From Bacteroidales bacterium (lineage in GTDB: Bacteria > Bacteroidota > Bacteroidia > Bacteroidales > VadinHA17): 7,888 nucleotides of DNA. A program made the translations under genes and the position numbers. Location of the stretch: the NCBI GenBank assembly GCA_003155705.1, contig PMEC01000065.1, positions 2,128 to 10,015 of the forward strand, in the 5' to 3' direction. A model generated the notes under the pieces. It ran no database searches and was not told the origin of the DNA. It saw only the letters and a program-made list of their open reading frames with translations. The number at the start of each line of letters is the position of its first letter. Within the stretch, counting starts at the first letter, position 1. Positions 1 through 7,888 of this stretch are shown in pieces.

Positions 1-2
1 TT

Positions 3-491
3 GCAATTCTTGATGGCAATGAGACTGACAAGGAGCTTGAAGATCTTGGGAGTGATATATTTTCCTACTTTGGACTTGGCTGCAGAAATGTCTCAAAGAT
101 ATATCTTCCGGAAGGTTACGATGTCCATATAATGATAAAGAACTGGACAAAATATTCTGATGTTATCATGCATAGTAAATATGCCAATAATTATGATTAC
201 AATATGGCTATTTATCTGGTAAACAAAGAAAAATTTCTTGATACAGGATACATGTTATTAAAAGAAAGTACTGAACTCTCCTCACCGGTTTCGGTTCTTT
301 ATTATGATTTTTACAATTCTGAAGAAAAACTAGCCATACAGATGAACAAAATCAGGGATAAAGTTCAGTGTATTGCTGGTAAAAATTATATTCCTTTTGG
401 AAAACTGCAATTCCCAAAATTGTGGGATTATGCGGATAATATTGATACTTTAGATTTTCTTCTAAAAAAAAATATGTCAGGAATATTGTAA
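3..491 (+). CDS. Acyl-CoA reductase, LuxC family (3' part only)
   Basis: The reading frame is open from the left edge, so 162 C-terminal residues are visible and the true start lies outside the window. An internal Met at base 132 is not the start, because family-like sequence continues upstream of it. Near the left end is the segment FSYFGLGCRNVSKIYLPEGY; its Cys (bases 81-83) fits the nucleophilic cysteine of the aldehyde-dehydrogenase-like LuxC fold. Family members reduce fatty acyl-CoA or acyl-ACP to the aldehyde using NAD(P)H, via a thioester on this Cys. The downstream part (NYDYNMAIYLVNKEKFLDTGYMLLKE and FGKLQFPKLWDYADNIDTLDFL, with breaks) fits the C-terminal half of the non-luminous Bacteroidota members, whose physiological substrate I cannot tell. 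No luciferase (luxAB) genes are visible. It is probably the first visible gene of a plus-strand operon with the next two genes. The family call is from recognition of the Cys motif, without a database search. Confidence 0.8.
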   Translation, partial: AILDGNETDKELEDLGSDIFSYFGLGCRNVSKIYLPEGYDVHIMIKNWTKYSDVIMHSKYANNYDYNMAIYLVNKEKFLDTGYMLLKESTELSSPVSVLYYDFYNSEEKLAIQMNKIRDKVQCIAGKNYIPFGKLQFPKLWDYADNIDTLDFLLKKNMSGIL

Positions 492-533
492 AATAAAAAA
501 TATTATATTGCACCGGTTGAATTGATATAGTCT

Positions 534-1088
534 ATGGTATATAAATTTGTTGTGTTATCGGATGAGGATGAGTCATTTGTCAGGGAGTTTGAGTTTCTTG
601 ACAGCCATACATTAATTGATTTTCATACCCAGATTCAGGACGAACTTGAATTTGACAAATCTCAGATGGCTTCCTTTTATCTTGCCACAGACATCTGGGA
701 AAAAGAAGAGGAGTTCACATTGTTCGATATGGGAACAGGATCGTCCACTATGGAAGATGCTATACTTGAGGATGTTATCTTCAGAAAGAATCAGAAGCTT
801 CTATATGTTTTTGACTTTTTCAATGACAGGGCTCTCTTTATTGAATATACCGGTGAGGCTAAAGAAATTGATGGCCGGGAATATCCATGCTGCACAAATT
901 CTAAAGGAGTTCCTCCCAAACAGGTAGTTTTTGGTGCTTCATCCCGAAAGAACTTTAATAGTATTGTTGTTTCAGATGAGGAGGAAGATGAACCAGAAGT
1001 TGATGATGATCTGTTCTTCAATGGGGAGGATGAAGAAAACCTTTCCGATTTTGAAAACATAGAACCCCCGCTTGAAGAAGAGGAATAG
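534..1088 (+). CDS. pRiA4b ORF-3 / IS1096-passenger-like protein with acidic tail
   Basis: This is a 184-residue soluble protein with no signal peptide or membrane segment. Residues 1-130 resemble the plasmid pRiA4b ORF-3 family (also annotated 'IS1096 element passenger TnpR family'). It has an N-terminal alpha/beta start (MVYKFVVLSDED), the YVFDFFND stretch at 91-98 matching the family's Y-x-Y/F-D-F-x-D pattern, and REYPCCTNSKGVPPKQ at 115-130, a degenerate form of the Y-P-x-C...G...P-P-E-D motif. Residues 148-184 are an acidic tail (21 of 37 are Asp or Glu), ending EEEE. The biochemical role of the family is unknown; the transposon-derived name does not mean this gene is mobile, and no transposase is near. 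It starts 42 bp after the acyl-CoA reductase and ends 20 bp before miaA, so co-transcription is likely. The ATG lacks a Shine-Dalgarno sequence, as is normal in Bacteroidota. Family confidence is moderate; that it is a real gene is nearly certain. Confidence 0.8.
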   Translation: MVYKFVVLSDEDESFVREFEFLDSHTLIDFHTQIQDELEFDKSQMASFYLATDIWEKEEEFTLFDMGTGSSTMEDAILEDVIFRKNQKLLYVFDFFNDRALFIEYTGEAKEIDGREYPCCTNSKGVPPKQVVFGASSRKNFNSIVVSDEEEDEPEVDDDLFFNGEDEENLSDFENIEPPLEEEE

Positions 1089-1108
1089 TACTCTTCAGGC
1101 TTTAATCA

Positions 1109-2023
1109 ATGCAAAATATCTTATTAGTTCTTCTAGGTCCTACAGGTGTCGGCAAAACAGAGGTTTCAATTGATGTTGCCGGTTGGTTTGGTTGTGATAT
1201 AATTTCGTGCGACTCAAGGCAGTTTTATAAAGAGATGGCAGTCGGAACTTCGCCACCCACAGAAGACCAACTGAAAAGAATTAAACACCACTTTATTAAA
1301 TTCCTTTCTGTAAAAGATTATTACAGTGCAAGTCTTTTTGAAAGAGCTGTTATGAATCTTTTGCCTGAACTTTTCAAAAAAAACAATGTTGTCATTATGA
1401 CCGGAGGCTCAGGGATGTATATAGATGCAGTTTGTTATGGTATAGATGATATCCCTGATGTTGATCCGGTTATAAGGGAGAAATATACCATAAAATATAA
1501 AGTGGAAGGGATCGAGAGTTTAAGAGCAAGTTTGAAATTAATGGATCCCGAGCATTATAAAAAAGTGGATCTTAGAAATTATAAAAGAATCATTAGAGCG
1601 CTTGAGATATGTGAAACTACCGGTCAGCCATATTCGACATATCTCAAGAATGCGAAAAGGGAGAGAGATTTCAGGGTGATTAAAATCGGAATTGAAAGAC
1701 CAAGGGAAGAACTATACGAAAAAATTAATGTCAGGGTTGATATGATGATCAACCAGGGACTGGAGGAAGAGGCGAGAGCTCTTTATGAATTTAAAAATCT
1801 CAACGCACTTAACACCGTCGGGTATAAAGAATTTTTCGATTTCTTTGATGGCAAGATATCGAGGGAAAAGGCAGTTGAACTTATCAAACGAAACACGCGC
1901 CGATACGCTAAACGTCAGATCACCTGGTGGGCAAAGGATAAGGAGATCAGGTGGTTTAATCCTGAAAAGAAGCGAGAAATAATGGAGTATATTTCTGATT
2001 TCACCCCCCTGTGTCCCACCTGA
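1109..2023 (+). CDS. miaA: tRNA dimethylallyltransferase (MiaA)
   Basis: MiaA transfers a dimethylallyl group from DMAPP to N6 of A37 in tRNAs that read codons starting with U, giving i6A. All family marks are present in 304 residues, the usual size. These are the P-loop GPTGVGKT (10-17), the D-S-x-Q motif as SCDSRQFYKEM (33-43), HHFI (60-63), GGSGMY (99-104), RNYKRIIRALE (156-166), NTVGYKE (235-241) and NTRRYAKRQITWW (262-274). The residue before the catalytic-site Asp35 is Cys where family members commonly have Ala; this looks tolerable. The ATG follows the upstream stop by 20 bp and no better start exists, since the P-loop begins at residue 10. The last six residues, TPLCPT, and the stop are encoded inside the inverted-repeat element that begins at base 2003, so the native C-terminus seems to have been replaced; the catalytic core is not affected. 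The gene converges on rpe. Confidence 0.97.
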   Translation: MQNILLVLLGPTGVGKTEVSIDVAGWFGCDIISCDSRQFYKEMAVGTSPPTEDQLKRIKHHFIKFLSVKDYYSASLFERAVMNLLPELFKKNNVVIMTGGSGMYIDAVCYGIDDIPDVDPVIREKYTIKYKVEGIESLRASLKLMDPEHYKKVDLRNYKRIIRALEICETTGQPYSTYLKNAKRERDFRVIKIGIERPREELYEKINVRVDMMINQGLEEEARALYEFKNLNALNTVGYKEFFDFFDGKISREKAVELIKRNTRRYAKRQITWWAKDKEIRWFNPEKKREIMEYISDFTPLCPT

Positions 2024-2117
2024 AGCGGGGATAAATAGTTGATATATAATATGATGGCATTTAAAAGCAGAGAATTTTCTCCACTTCAGGGGAGATGCCG
2101 CGGAGCGGCAGAGGGGT
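2003..2117. repeat. Imperfect inverted-repeat element between convergent miaA and rpe
   Basis: The left arm (2003-2031) reads ACCCCCCTG ... CCACCTGAAGCGGGGA. The reverse complement of the right arm (2081-2117) reads ACCCCTCTG ... CCCCTGAAGTGG, so the two ends match at 8 of 9 bases and share a C-CTGAAG-GG core. The right arm is longer because it includes a G+C-rich hairpin, GCCGC-GGA-GCGGC (2097-2109). Between the arms lies about 50 bp of A/T-rich sequence with a further small dyad, GAGAA-TT-TTCTC (2070-2081). The G+C-rich arms stand out from the surrounding sequence. I see no target-site duplication. It may be a pair of REP-like palindromes in opposite orientation or a miniature inverted-repeat element, and by position it may act as a two-way transcription barrier. 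The structure is directly visible; its repetition elsewhere in the genome is inferred. Confidence 0.65.
2078..2109. terminator. Two adjacent hairpins between convergent genes, possible bidirectional terminator
   Basis: A first stem, TCTCC (2078-2082) with GGAGA (2091-2095), is followed one base later by GCCGC (2097-2101) with GCGGC (2105-2109) and a GGA loop. They lie 55 bp after the miaA stop and about 20 bp beyond the rpe stop. There is no long T-run directly after either stem on either strand, so these are not classic intrinsic terminators. The location between two converging genes is the main support, and the folding may simply reflect the repeat element. Confidence 0.35.
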
Positions 2118-2129
2118 AGTTAAATCAGC

Positions 2130-2780
2130 TCAAATCTCCTTCAGTTTTGCGATTGTCTCTTTCGGATCATCCGAGCTGAAAATAGTATTGCCAACTACAA
2201 GAACATCGGCTCCGGTCGCAATAAGGCCGGCTGCATTTTTCAGATCGACGCCTCCATCAACCTCAATAAGAACATTATAGGCCCCGGCTTCGATCATATT
2301 TTTTAGTTCTGCAATCTTTTTATAGCTTTCCATTATGAATGTCTGTCCTCCGTATCCCGGATTTACAGTCATTATCAGAACCATATCGATATAAGGCAGA
2401 ATATTTTTCAGAAGAGAGACAGGGGTATGCGGATTTACAGTAACAGCCGCCTTCATTCCTAATTTACGGATCTCACTTACTGTCCTGTTCAGATGAGTAC
2501 ATGCCTCATAATGAATATTCAGGATATCGGCTCCGGCATCCATGAAATGGGAAAGGTACCGGTCAGGATCAACAATCATAAGATGAACATCCAATGGCTT
2601 TTTTGCAATTTTCTTAATGCACTCTACCACTGGAAACCCAAAAGAAATATTAGGTACAAAAACACCATCCATAATATCAAGGTGAATCCAGTCGGCTTTG
2701 CTTTCGTTTAACATCCGGATCTCTTTTTCCAGTTTGCCGAAATCTGCTGTCAATATTGATGGTGAAATTAGATGAGCCAT
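2130..2780 (-). CDS. rpe: Ribulose-phosphate 3-epimerase
   Basis: Rpe interconverts D-ribulose 5-phosphate and D-xylulose 5-phosphate in the non-oxidative pentose phosphate pathway, in the cytosol. The 216-residue protein is a complete TIM barrel. ISPSILTADF (5-14) opens the first strand, IHLDIMDG (32-39) carries His33 and Asp35, DVHLM (64-68) carries His66, VNPGYGGQ (139-146) forms the phosphate-binding loop, and EVDGGV (173-178) carries Asp175. His33, Asp35, His66 and Asp175 are the expected metal ligands, with Asp35 and Asp175 as the acid/base pair; the second phosphate-binding segment is VVGNTIF (195-201). I chose the ATG at 2778-2780 over an upstream TTG at 2805-2807, because family members begin two to four residues before ISPS and the TTG would add nine unsupported residues. 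It follows rpoD by 36 bp on the same strand and is probably in its operon. The stop lies 12 bp from the inverted-repeat element. Confidence 0.96.
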   Translation of the reverse strand: MAHLISPSILTADFGKLEKEIRMLNESKADWIHLDIMDGVFVPNISFGFPVVECIKKIAKKPLDVHLMIVDPDRYLSHFMDAGADILNIHYEACTHLNRTVSEIRKLGMKAAVTVNPHTPVSLLKNILPYIDMVLIMTVNPGYGGQTFIMESYKKIAELKNMIEAGAYNVLIEVDGGVDLKNAAGLIATGADVLVVGNTIFSSDDPKETIAKLKEI

Positions 2781-2816
2781 GTAAAAATATTTTAGAAGAA
2801 TAATCAATGCATAATA

Positions 2817-3680
2817 CTATCCAAGGTAAGTTTTGAGTATTCTGCACCGGGTGGTGTACTGAATTCTCTTAATCGCTTTTTCTTTGATTTGTCTTACTCT
2901 TTCCCTTGTCAGTCCAAGCTCCTCACCAATCTCTTCCAAAGTGAAAGGATGCTTCATACTAATCCCGAAATACAGTTTCAGAACTTTGGCTTCACGGGGA
3001 GAAAGAGTGCTTAATGCTCTTTCAATTTCAAATGCAAGTGATTCATTTATAAGATTTTTATCAGGACTTGGACTATCATTGCTTTGCAGAACATCATACA
3101 TATTATTATCTTCCTCAGAACTGATCGGAGCATCCATACTGACTGTCCGTCCATTGGTTTTGAGTGATTCCTTAACCTCTTCAGGAGCCATTTCAAGGAT
3201 ATCGGCAATCTCCAGTGATGAAGGCTCACGTTCAAATTCCTGTTCGAGACGGGAAAAGGCCCTGTTTATCCTGTTTATTGAACCGATTTTATTTACAGGA
3301 AGCCGTACTATTCTTGCCTGTTCAGCAAGTGCCTGAAGGATCGCCTGACGTATCCACCAAACAGCATATGAGATAAACTTAAATCCCCTTGTTTCATCAA
3401 AACGCTGGGCAGCTTTCATCAATCCAAGATTCCCTTCATTAATAAGATCAGGCAGGCTCATTCCCTGGTTCTGGTACTGTTTTGCAACCGAAACCACGAA
3501 CCTGAGGTTTGCGTTTACAAGCTTTGAAAGTGCATCCGGGTCACCGGATTTTATTCGTCTGGCCAGATGAACTTCCTCTTCCGGAGAAATAAGTTCTACT
3601 TTGCCTATCTCCTGTAAATATTTGTCGAGTGAGGGGGTATCACGATTAGTAACCTGCTTGGTTATTTTTAGCTGACGCAT
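2817..3680 (-). CDS. rpoD: Primary sigma factor of RNA polymerase (RpoD/SigA, Bacteroidota type)
   Basis: This is the sigma-70 group 1 factor, which directs core RNA polymerase to housekeeping promoters. At 287 residues it is the short Bacteroidota form. Region 1.1 and the large non-conserved insert of the E. coli protein are absent, and the protein opens [14 protein letters not shown] before region 1.2 ([10 protein letters not shown], 17-26). Region 2 is strongly conserved: [14 protein letters not shown] (56-69), [20 protein letters not shown] (76-95) and [16 protein letters not shown] (99-114), which melts and reads the -7 element. Region 3 follows from about 129. Region 4.2 is [20 protein letters not shown], a helix-turn-helix for the upstream promoter element, and the end ILKTYLG is typical. 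Phyla-specific promoters recognised by this factor have TTTG and TAnnTTTG elements. Bacteroidota can encode more than one RpoD-like protein, so other copies may exist. rpe follows; rho is divergent. Confidence 0.95.
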   Translation of the reverse strand: MRQLKITKQVTNRDTPSLDKYLQEIGKVELISPEEEVHLARRIKSGDPDALSKLVNANLRFVVSVAKQYQNQGMSLPDLINEGNLGLMKAAQRFDETRGFKFISYAVWWIRQAILQALAEQARIVRLPVNKIGSINRINRAFSRLEQEFEREPSSLEIADILEMAPEEVKESLKTNGRTVSMDAPISSEEDNNMYDVLQSNDSPSPDKNLINESLAFEIERALSTLSPREAKVLKLYFGISMKHPFTLEEIGEELGLTRERVRQIKEKAIKRIQYTTRCRILKTYLG

Positions 3681-3686
3681 ATCAAG

Positions 3687-3700
3687 ACCTTATTTAAGGT
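3687..3700 (-). promoter_or_regulatory. Hairpin in the rpoD leader just before the start codon
   Basis: ACCTTATTTAAGGT is an inverted repeat with perfect 6-bp arms (ACCTTA and TAAGGT) around two bases; as RNA it would form at least a 5-bp stem with a 4-base loop. It ends 6 bases upstream of the rpoD ATG (3678-3680), within the region a ribosome covers. It could affect translation of the sigma factor or bind a protein as DNA. The dyad is directly visible; any function is inferred. Confidence 0.45.
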
Positions 3701-3728
3701 TTTCTTCAGGAATCAGAGGCAATGGGTA

Positions 3729-3760
3729 CAATTTTAATAAAAAAAATGTTCTTCTTCAAC
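3729..3760 (-). promoter_or_regulatory. Candidate rpoD promoter (Bacteroidota -33/-7 type)
   Basis: Read on the minus strand, GTTG (3757-3760) is followed by 20 bp and then TAAAATTG (3729-3736). The consensus for the Bacteroidota primary sigma factor is TTTG near -33 and TAnnTTTG near -7, with about 19-21 bp between, so each element has one mismatch and the spacing is correct. Transcription would start around 3720-3725, leaving a leader of about 40-45 bases that contains the hairpin before rpoD. In such A/T-rich sequence chance matches are expected. Confidence 0.45.
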
Positions 3761-3768
3761 ATTTTATG

Positions 3769-3784
3769 TTAAAAATATTTTTAA
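3769..3784. repeat. 16-bp perfect A/T palindrome upstream of the rpoD promoter
   Basis: TTAAAAATATTTTTAA is a perfect palindrome lying 8 bp upstream of the candidate -33 element of rpoD. It could serve as an A/T-rich upstream promoter contact or a protein site. Because it is made only of A and T in an A/T-rich spacer, chance is a real alternative. Confidence 0.3.
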
Positions 3785-3830
3785 AAACATTAGTTTTTTA
3801 CTAACTTGCGGCATTATTTTACTTATTGAA

Positions 3831-3856
3831 TATCAATTTATTGATTTGAATTGATA
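3831..3856. promoter_or_regulatory. Operator-like dyad with three ATTGAT motifs in the rpoD-rho spacer
   Basis: TATCAATT (3831-3838) and AATTGATA (3849-3856) are perfect 8-bp inverted arms separated by 10 bp. The spacer holds a third copy, ATTGAT (3840-3845), which itself pairs with the left arm as ATCAAT-TT-ATTGAT. Three copies of the same hexamer, one inverted, within 24 bp look like a binding site for a dimeric or cooperative regulator acting on rpoD, rho or both. No regulator can be named from the sequence. Confidence 0.35.
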
Positions 3857-4037
3857 AAATCCCGGTACATTTTTACAACATTTGCTTGGAAATATATTAG
3901 CAATTTTATTTAATATTGCATCGGTTTTTGGATAAGTAAGAAACAGTTGAGTATTCCAATGGGCTATGTTCTCTCGTTCTGGCCCTGGTCTCCACAAAAA
4001 TATTAAATCAATAATTTTTCCATTTTATCATTTAATT

Positions 4038-5852
4038 ATGTACGACATTCTTGAGTTAAGTAAGAAGCTGGTTCCTGAATTAAGGGATATAGCTAGAGAA
4101 CTTAAAATCAACAAAGCTGACACTCTAAAGAAGCAGGATCTTATTTATAAAATCCTTGACCAGCAGGCAATTGAGTCAACAGATCCTGGAACAACCATGA
4201 ACTCTGAAAATGATAAACCCGAAAGTTCTGCAGAAATGCAGGATCAGTCTCTGAGACGTGGTAAAAGGCCCAGATTCATCAAGAATGGTGGCATTGTTCC
4301 GAAAGAATCTGTTATATCGGTTTCACCTGATGATCTTTCCAGACCGGAAACAAGGTCGAGAGAATGGCATGAGCAGAACCGCAAGACTGAGACAAAGAAT
4401 GAGGAAAAACCTGATCTGTTCAGGAAACAGGAACCCGCAGGTGATGATCGTAAAACTATGCCGTGGAGACAGGATCAAAGGCCGGATTTCAGGAAGGAAA
4501 TGACTCCAAGATTTAAAAAAGATCCTTTTGAAAAACATGAACCTTTAAAATCTGAACAGATTTATGATCCACTCCTGCCGGTAAGTAATGGTGACTTACT
4601 TGAAGAAGATAGCAAACCGTCTGCTGAAGTATTTCAGCCAGAAGTAAATGGAGAGGTCCGTTTTAAAGAGCCTGTTAATGAGGTTGTTGAAGTAAAGGAA
4701 AGGGAAGAAAAGAAAGAAAAACCCTATGATTTCGAAGGAATTATCTTTAATACCGGTGTTCTTGAGATAATGCCCGACGGGTATGGCTTTCTCAGATCTG
4801 CAGATTATAATTATCTCAGTTCTCCAGATGATATTTATGTATCACAATCTCAAATTAAACTTTTCGGACTTAAGACAGGTGATACTATAAAAGGTTCTAT
4901 ACGTCCCCCAAAAGAGGGAGAAAAATATTTCCCGCTTATTAAGGTAGATGAGATAAACGGAAGAAGTGCAGATTTTATTCGCGACAGGGTTCCTTTTGAT
5001 TTCCTGACACCTCTCTTTCCAAATGAGAAGTTTACACTTTGTACGCCAGGTGATGGATCATTGTCAGTAAGGGTTATTGACATGTTCGCTCCCATCGGCA
5101 AAGGGCAGCGCGGACTGATTGTTGCGCAGCCTAAAACAGGGAAGACTGTTTTACTTCAGGAAATCGCTAATGCAATTGCAAAATATCATCCCGAAGTATA
5201 TCTGATGATCCTGCTTGTGGATGAAAGACCTGAAGAGGTGACTGATATGGCAAGAAATGTCAAAGCTGAGGTTATTGCATCAACTTTTGATGAACCTGCT
5301 GAGAGACATTGCAGGGTTGCCAATATTGTTCTTGAGAAAGCCAAGAGGCTGGTGGAATGCGGCCATGATGTTGTTATACTTCTTGATTCAATTACCAGGC
5401 TGGCAAGAGCATTTAATACTACTGCTCCGGCTTCAGGTAAAGTACTCTCAGGCGGGGTTGACTCAAATGCTTTGCATAAACCAAAACGTTTCTTTGGCGC
5501 TGCACGTAATATTGAGAATGGGGGCTCACTTACTATTATTGCGACTGCCCTTACAGAAACCGGATCAAAGATGGACGATGTGATTTTTGAAGAGTTCAAG
5601 GGTACCGGCAATATGGAACTTCAGCTCGACAGAAAACTTTCGAACCGTAGAATTTATCCTTCCATCGATATTCCTGCTTCAAGCACAAGAAGAGAGGAAC
5701 TTCTTCTTAGCAAGAATATTCTTCAAAAAATATGGGTGCTTCGTAACTATCTGTCTGACATGAACTCTGTTGAGGCAATGGAATTTTTGCGCGATAGATT
5801 ACTCCAGGCAAAATCGAATGAGGAGTTTCTTATTTCAATGAACGGTGGTTAG
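4038..5852 (+). CDS. rho: Transcription termination factor Rho with long disordered insertion
   Basis: Rho is a hexameric RNA helicase-translocase that ends transcription of untranslated RNA. I chose the ATG at 4038, giving 604 residues, because Bacteroidota Rho begins MYDILEL; an in-frame ATG at 3966 would add 24 residues unlike the family. Residues 1-47 are the N-terminal helical domain ([26 protein letters not shown], in two parts 15-40). Residues about 48-230 form a charged, low-complexity, probably disordered insertion that explains the size against 419 residues in E. coli. The RNA-binding OB fold follows with [14 protein letters not shown] (240-253). The ATPase core has the P-loop AQPKTGKT (363-370), Walker B VVILLDS (445-451), then the RNA-contacting loops in [20 protein letters not shown] and the [11 protein letters not shown] segment. 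The core looks fully active. No terminator is apparent between rho and nifJ. Confidence 0.96.
   Translation: MYDILELSKKLVPELRDIARELKINKADTLKKQDLIYKILDQQAIESTDPGTTMNSENDKPESSAEMQDQSLRRGKRPRFIKNGGIVPKESVISVSPDDLSRPETRSREWHEQNRKTETKNEEKPDLFRKQEPAGDDRKTMPWRQDQRPDFRKEMTPRFKKDPFEKHEPLKSEQIYDPLLPVSNGDLLEEDSKPSAEVFQPEVNGEVRFKEPVNEVVEVKEREEKKEKPYDFEGIIFNTGVLEIMPDGYGFLRSADYNYLSSPDDIYVSQSQIKLFGLKTGDTIKGSIRPPKEGEKYFPLIKVDEINGRSADFIRDRVPFDFLTPLFPNEKFTLCTPGDGSLSVRVIDMFAPIGKGQRGLIVAQPKTGKTVLLQEIANAIAKYHPEVYLMILLVDERPEEVTDMARNVKAEVIASTFDEPAERHCRVANIVLEKAKRLVECGHDVVILLDSITRLARAFNTTAPASGKVLSGGVDSNALHKPKRFFGAARNIENGGSLTIIATALTETGSKMDDVIFEEFKGTGNMELQLDRKLSNRRIYPSIDIPASSTRREELLLSKNILQKIWVLRNYLSDMNSVEAMEFLRDRLLQAKSNEEFLISMNGG
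4179..4727 (+). other. Disordered, charge-rich insertion within Rho (residues about 48-230)
   Basis: The segment is rich in K, E, R, D, P, Q and N, has no Cys and shows no hydrophobic pattern of a folded domain. A short basic-aromatic motif recurs: KRPRFIK (76-82), QRPDFRK (147-153) and TPRFKK (156-161). Its first two thirds are mixed or basic and the end (about 205-228) is acidic, alternating E, V and K before the OB fold. Such insertions are known in Rho from Bacteroidota and high-G+C Gram-positive bacteria. In Bacteroides thetaiotaomicron the Rho disordered region is reported to drive phase separation that modulates termination. Whether this version does so is inferred. Confidence 0.75.
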
Positions 5853-5921
5853 CCCATCGCTTATTTTTTGTACTTTTACTGTTAATTTTTTCACACTATA
5901 ATTTTAAACAAATATTATTAA

Positions 5922-7888
<1,967 letters not shown>

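Larger units (their letters stand above)
3681..4037. other. Divergent rpoD/rho intergenic region (357 bp)
   Basis: This is a very A/T-rich spacer with no convincing gene on either strand. It holds the rpoD leader hairpin, a candidate rpoD promoter, an A/T palindrome and the ATTGAT dyad, each listed separately. For rho, the best -7-like element I can see is TAATATTG (3911-3918), with CTTG (3885-3888) 22 bp upstream; the spacing is long and this is only a weak guess. Close to rho, bases 3959-3995 are less A/T-rich and pyrimidine-rich. The frame upstream of rho stays open to an ATG at 3966, but this is judged to be leader. Confidence 0.6.

Noticed and set aside
132..491. A complete 119-residue gene starting at the ATG at 132
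   Set aside because: The frame is open and family-like back to base 3, including the catalytic Cys region, so this is an internal Met of a truncated larger gene.
534..1088. Treating this gene as evidence of an insertion sequence
   Set aside because: The IS1096-passenger name is historical; there is no transposase, terminal repeat or target duplication around it.
2781..2807. TTG start adding nine residues to Rpe
   Set aside because: The ATG at 2778-2780 places the ISPSIL strand at the normal distance from the N-terminus; the extra residues have no family support.
2884..3336. 150-codon plus-strand reading frame opposite rpoD
   Set aside because: It is antisense to conserved sigma factor regions 2-4, is Ser/Leu-rich as expected for a shadow frame, and resembles no family I know.
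3966..4037. Upstream in-frame ATG giving a 628-residue Rho
   Set aside because: The extra 24 residues (starting MFSRSGPG) do not look like the family, while MYDILEL at 4038 is the usual Bacteroidota Rho start.
5186..5611. 141-codon minus-strand reading frame opposite rho
   Set aside because: It lies entirely opposite the conserved Rho ATPase core and is explained as a shadow of that codon usage.

Overview
This is an ordinary-looking, AT-rich chromosomal stretch from a member of the Bacteroidota, most likely Bacteroidales. The evidence is a short (287-residue) primary sigma factor lacking region 1.1, a Rho factor with a long disordered insertion near its N-terminus, start codons preceded by A/T-rich sequence instead of Shine-Dalgarno motifs, and a LuxC-type acyl-CoA reductase. 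I see no CRISPR array, tRNA, rRNA, prophage, toxin-antitoxin pair, transposase or obvious defence system.

Left block, plus strand (1-2023): the 3' part of an acyl-CoA reductase, a small pRiA4b ORF-3/IS1096-passenger-like protein with a strongly acidic tail, and miaA (tRNA dimethylallyltransferase). The gaps are 42 and 20 bp, so the three are probably co-transcribed. miaA converges on rpe across a roughly 115-bp imperfect inverted-repeat element (2003-2117) that also supplies the last six codons and the stop of miaA.

Middle block, minus strand (2130-3680): rpoD followed 36 bp later by rpe (ribulose-phosphate 3-epimerase), likely an operon read leftwards. A fair Bacteroidota-type promoter (GTTG, 20 bp, TAAAATTG) lies about 50 bp upstream of the rpoD start, and a small hairpin sits just before the start codon.

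Right block, plus strand (4038-7888): rho, divergent from rpoD across a 357-bp AT-rich spacer holding operator-like dyads, and then nifJ (pyruvate:ferredoxin oxidoreductase), which runs off the window end after 653 codons. nifJ is a long real gene.

Functionally these are housekeeping genes: transcription initiation (RpoD), transcription termination (Rho), tRNA modification (MiaA), pentose phosphate metabolism (Rpe) and anaerobic pyruvate oxidation (NifJ). NifJ suggests an anaerobic or fermentative lifestyle. The features most worth a second look are the Rho disordered insertion, the inverted-repeat element between miaA and rpe, the acidic-tailed small protein, and the dyads between rpoD and rho. 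I found nothing that I would call a new biological system.
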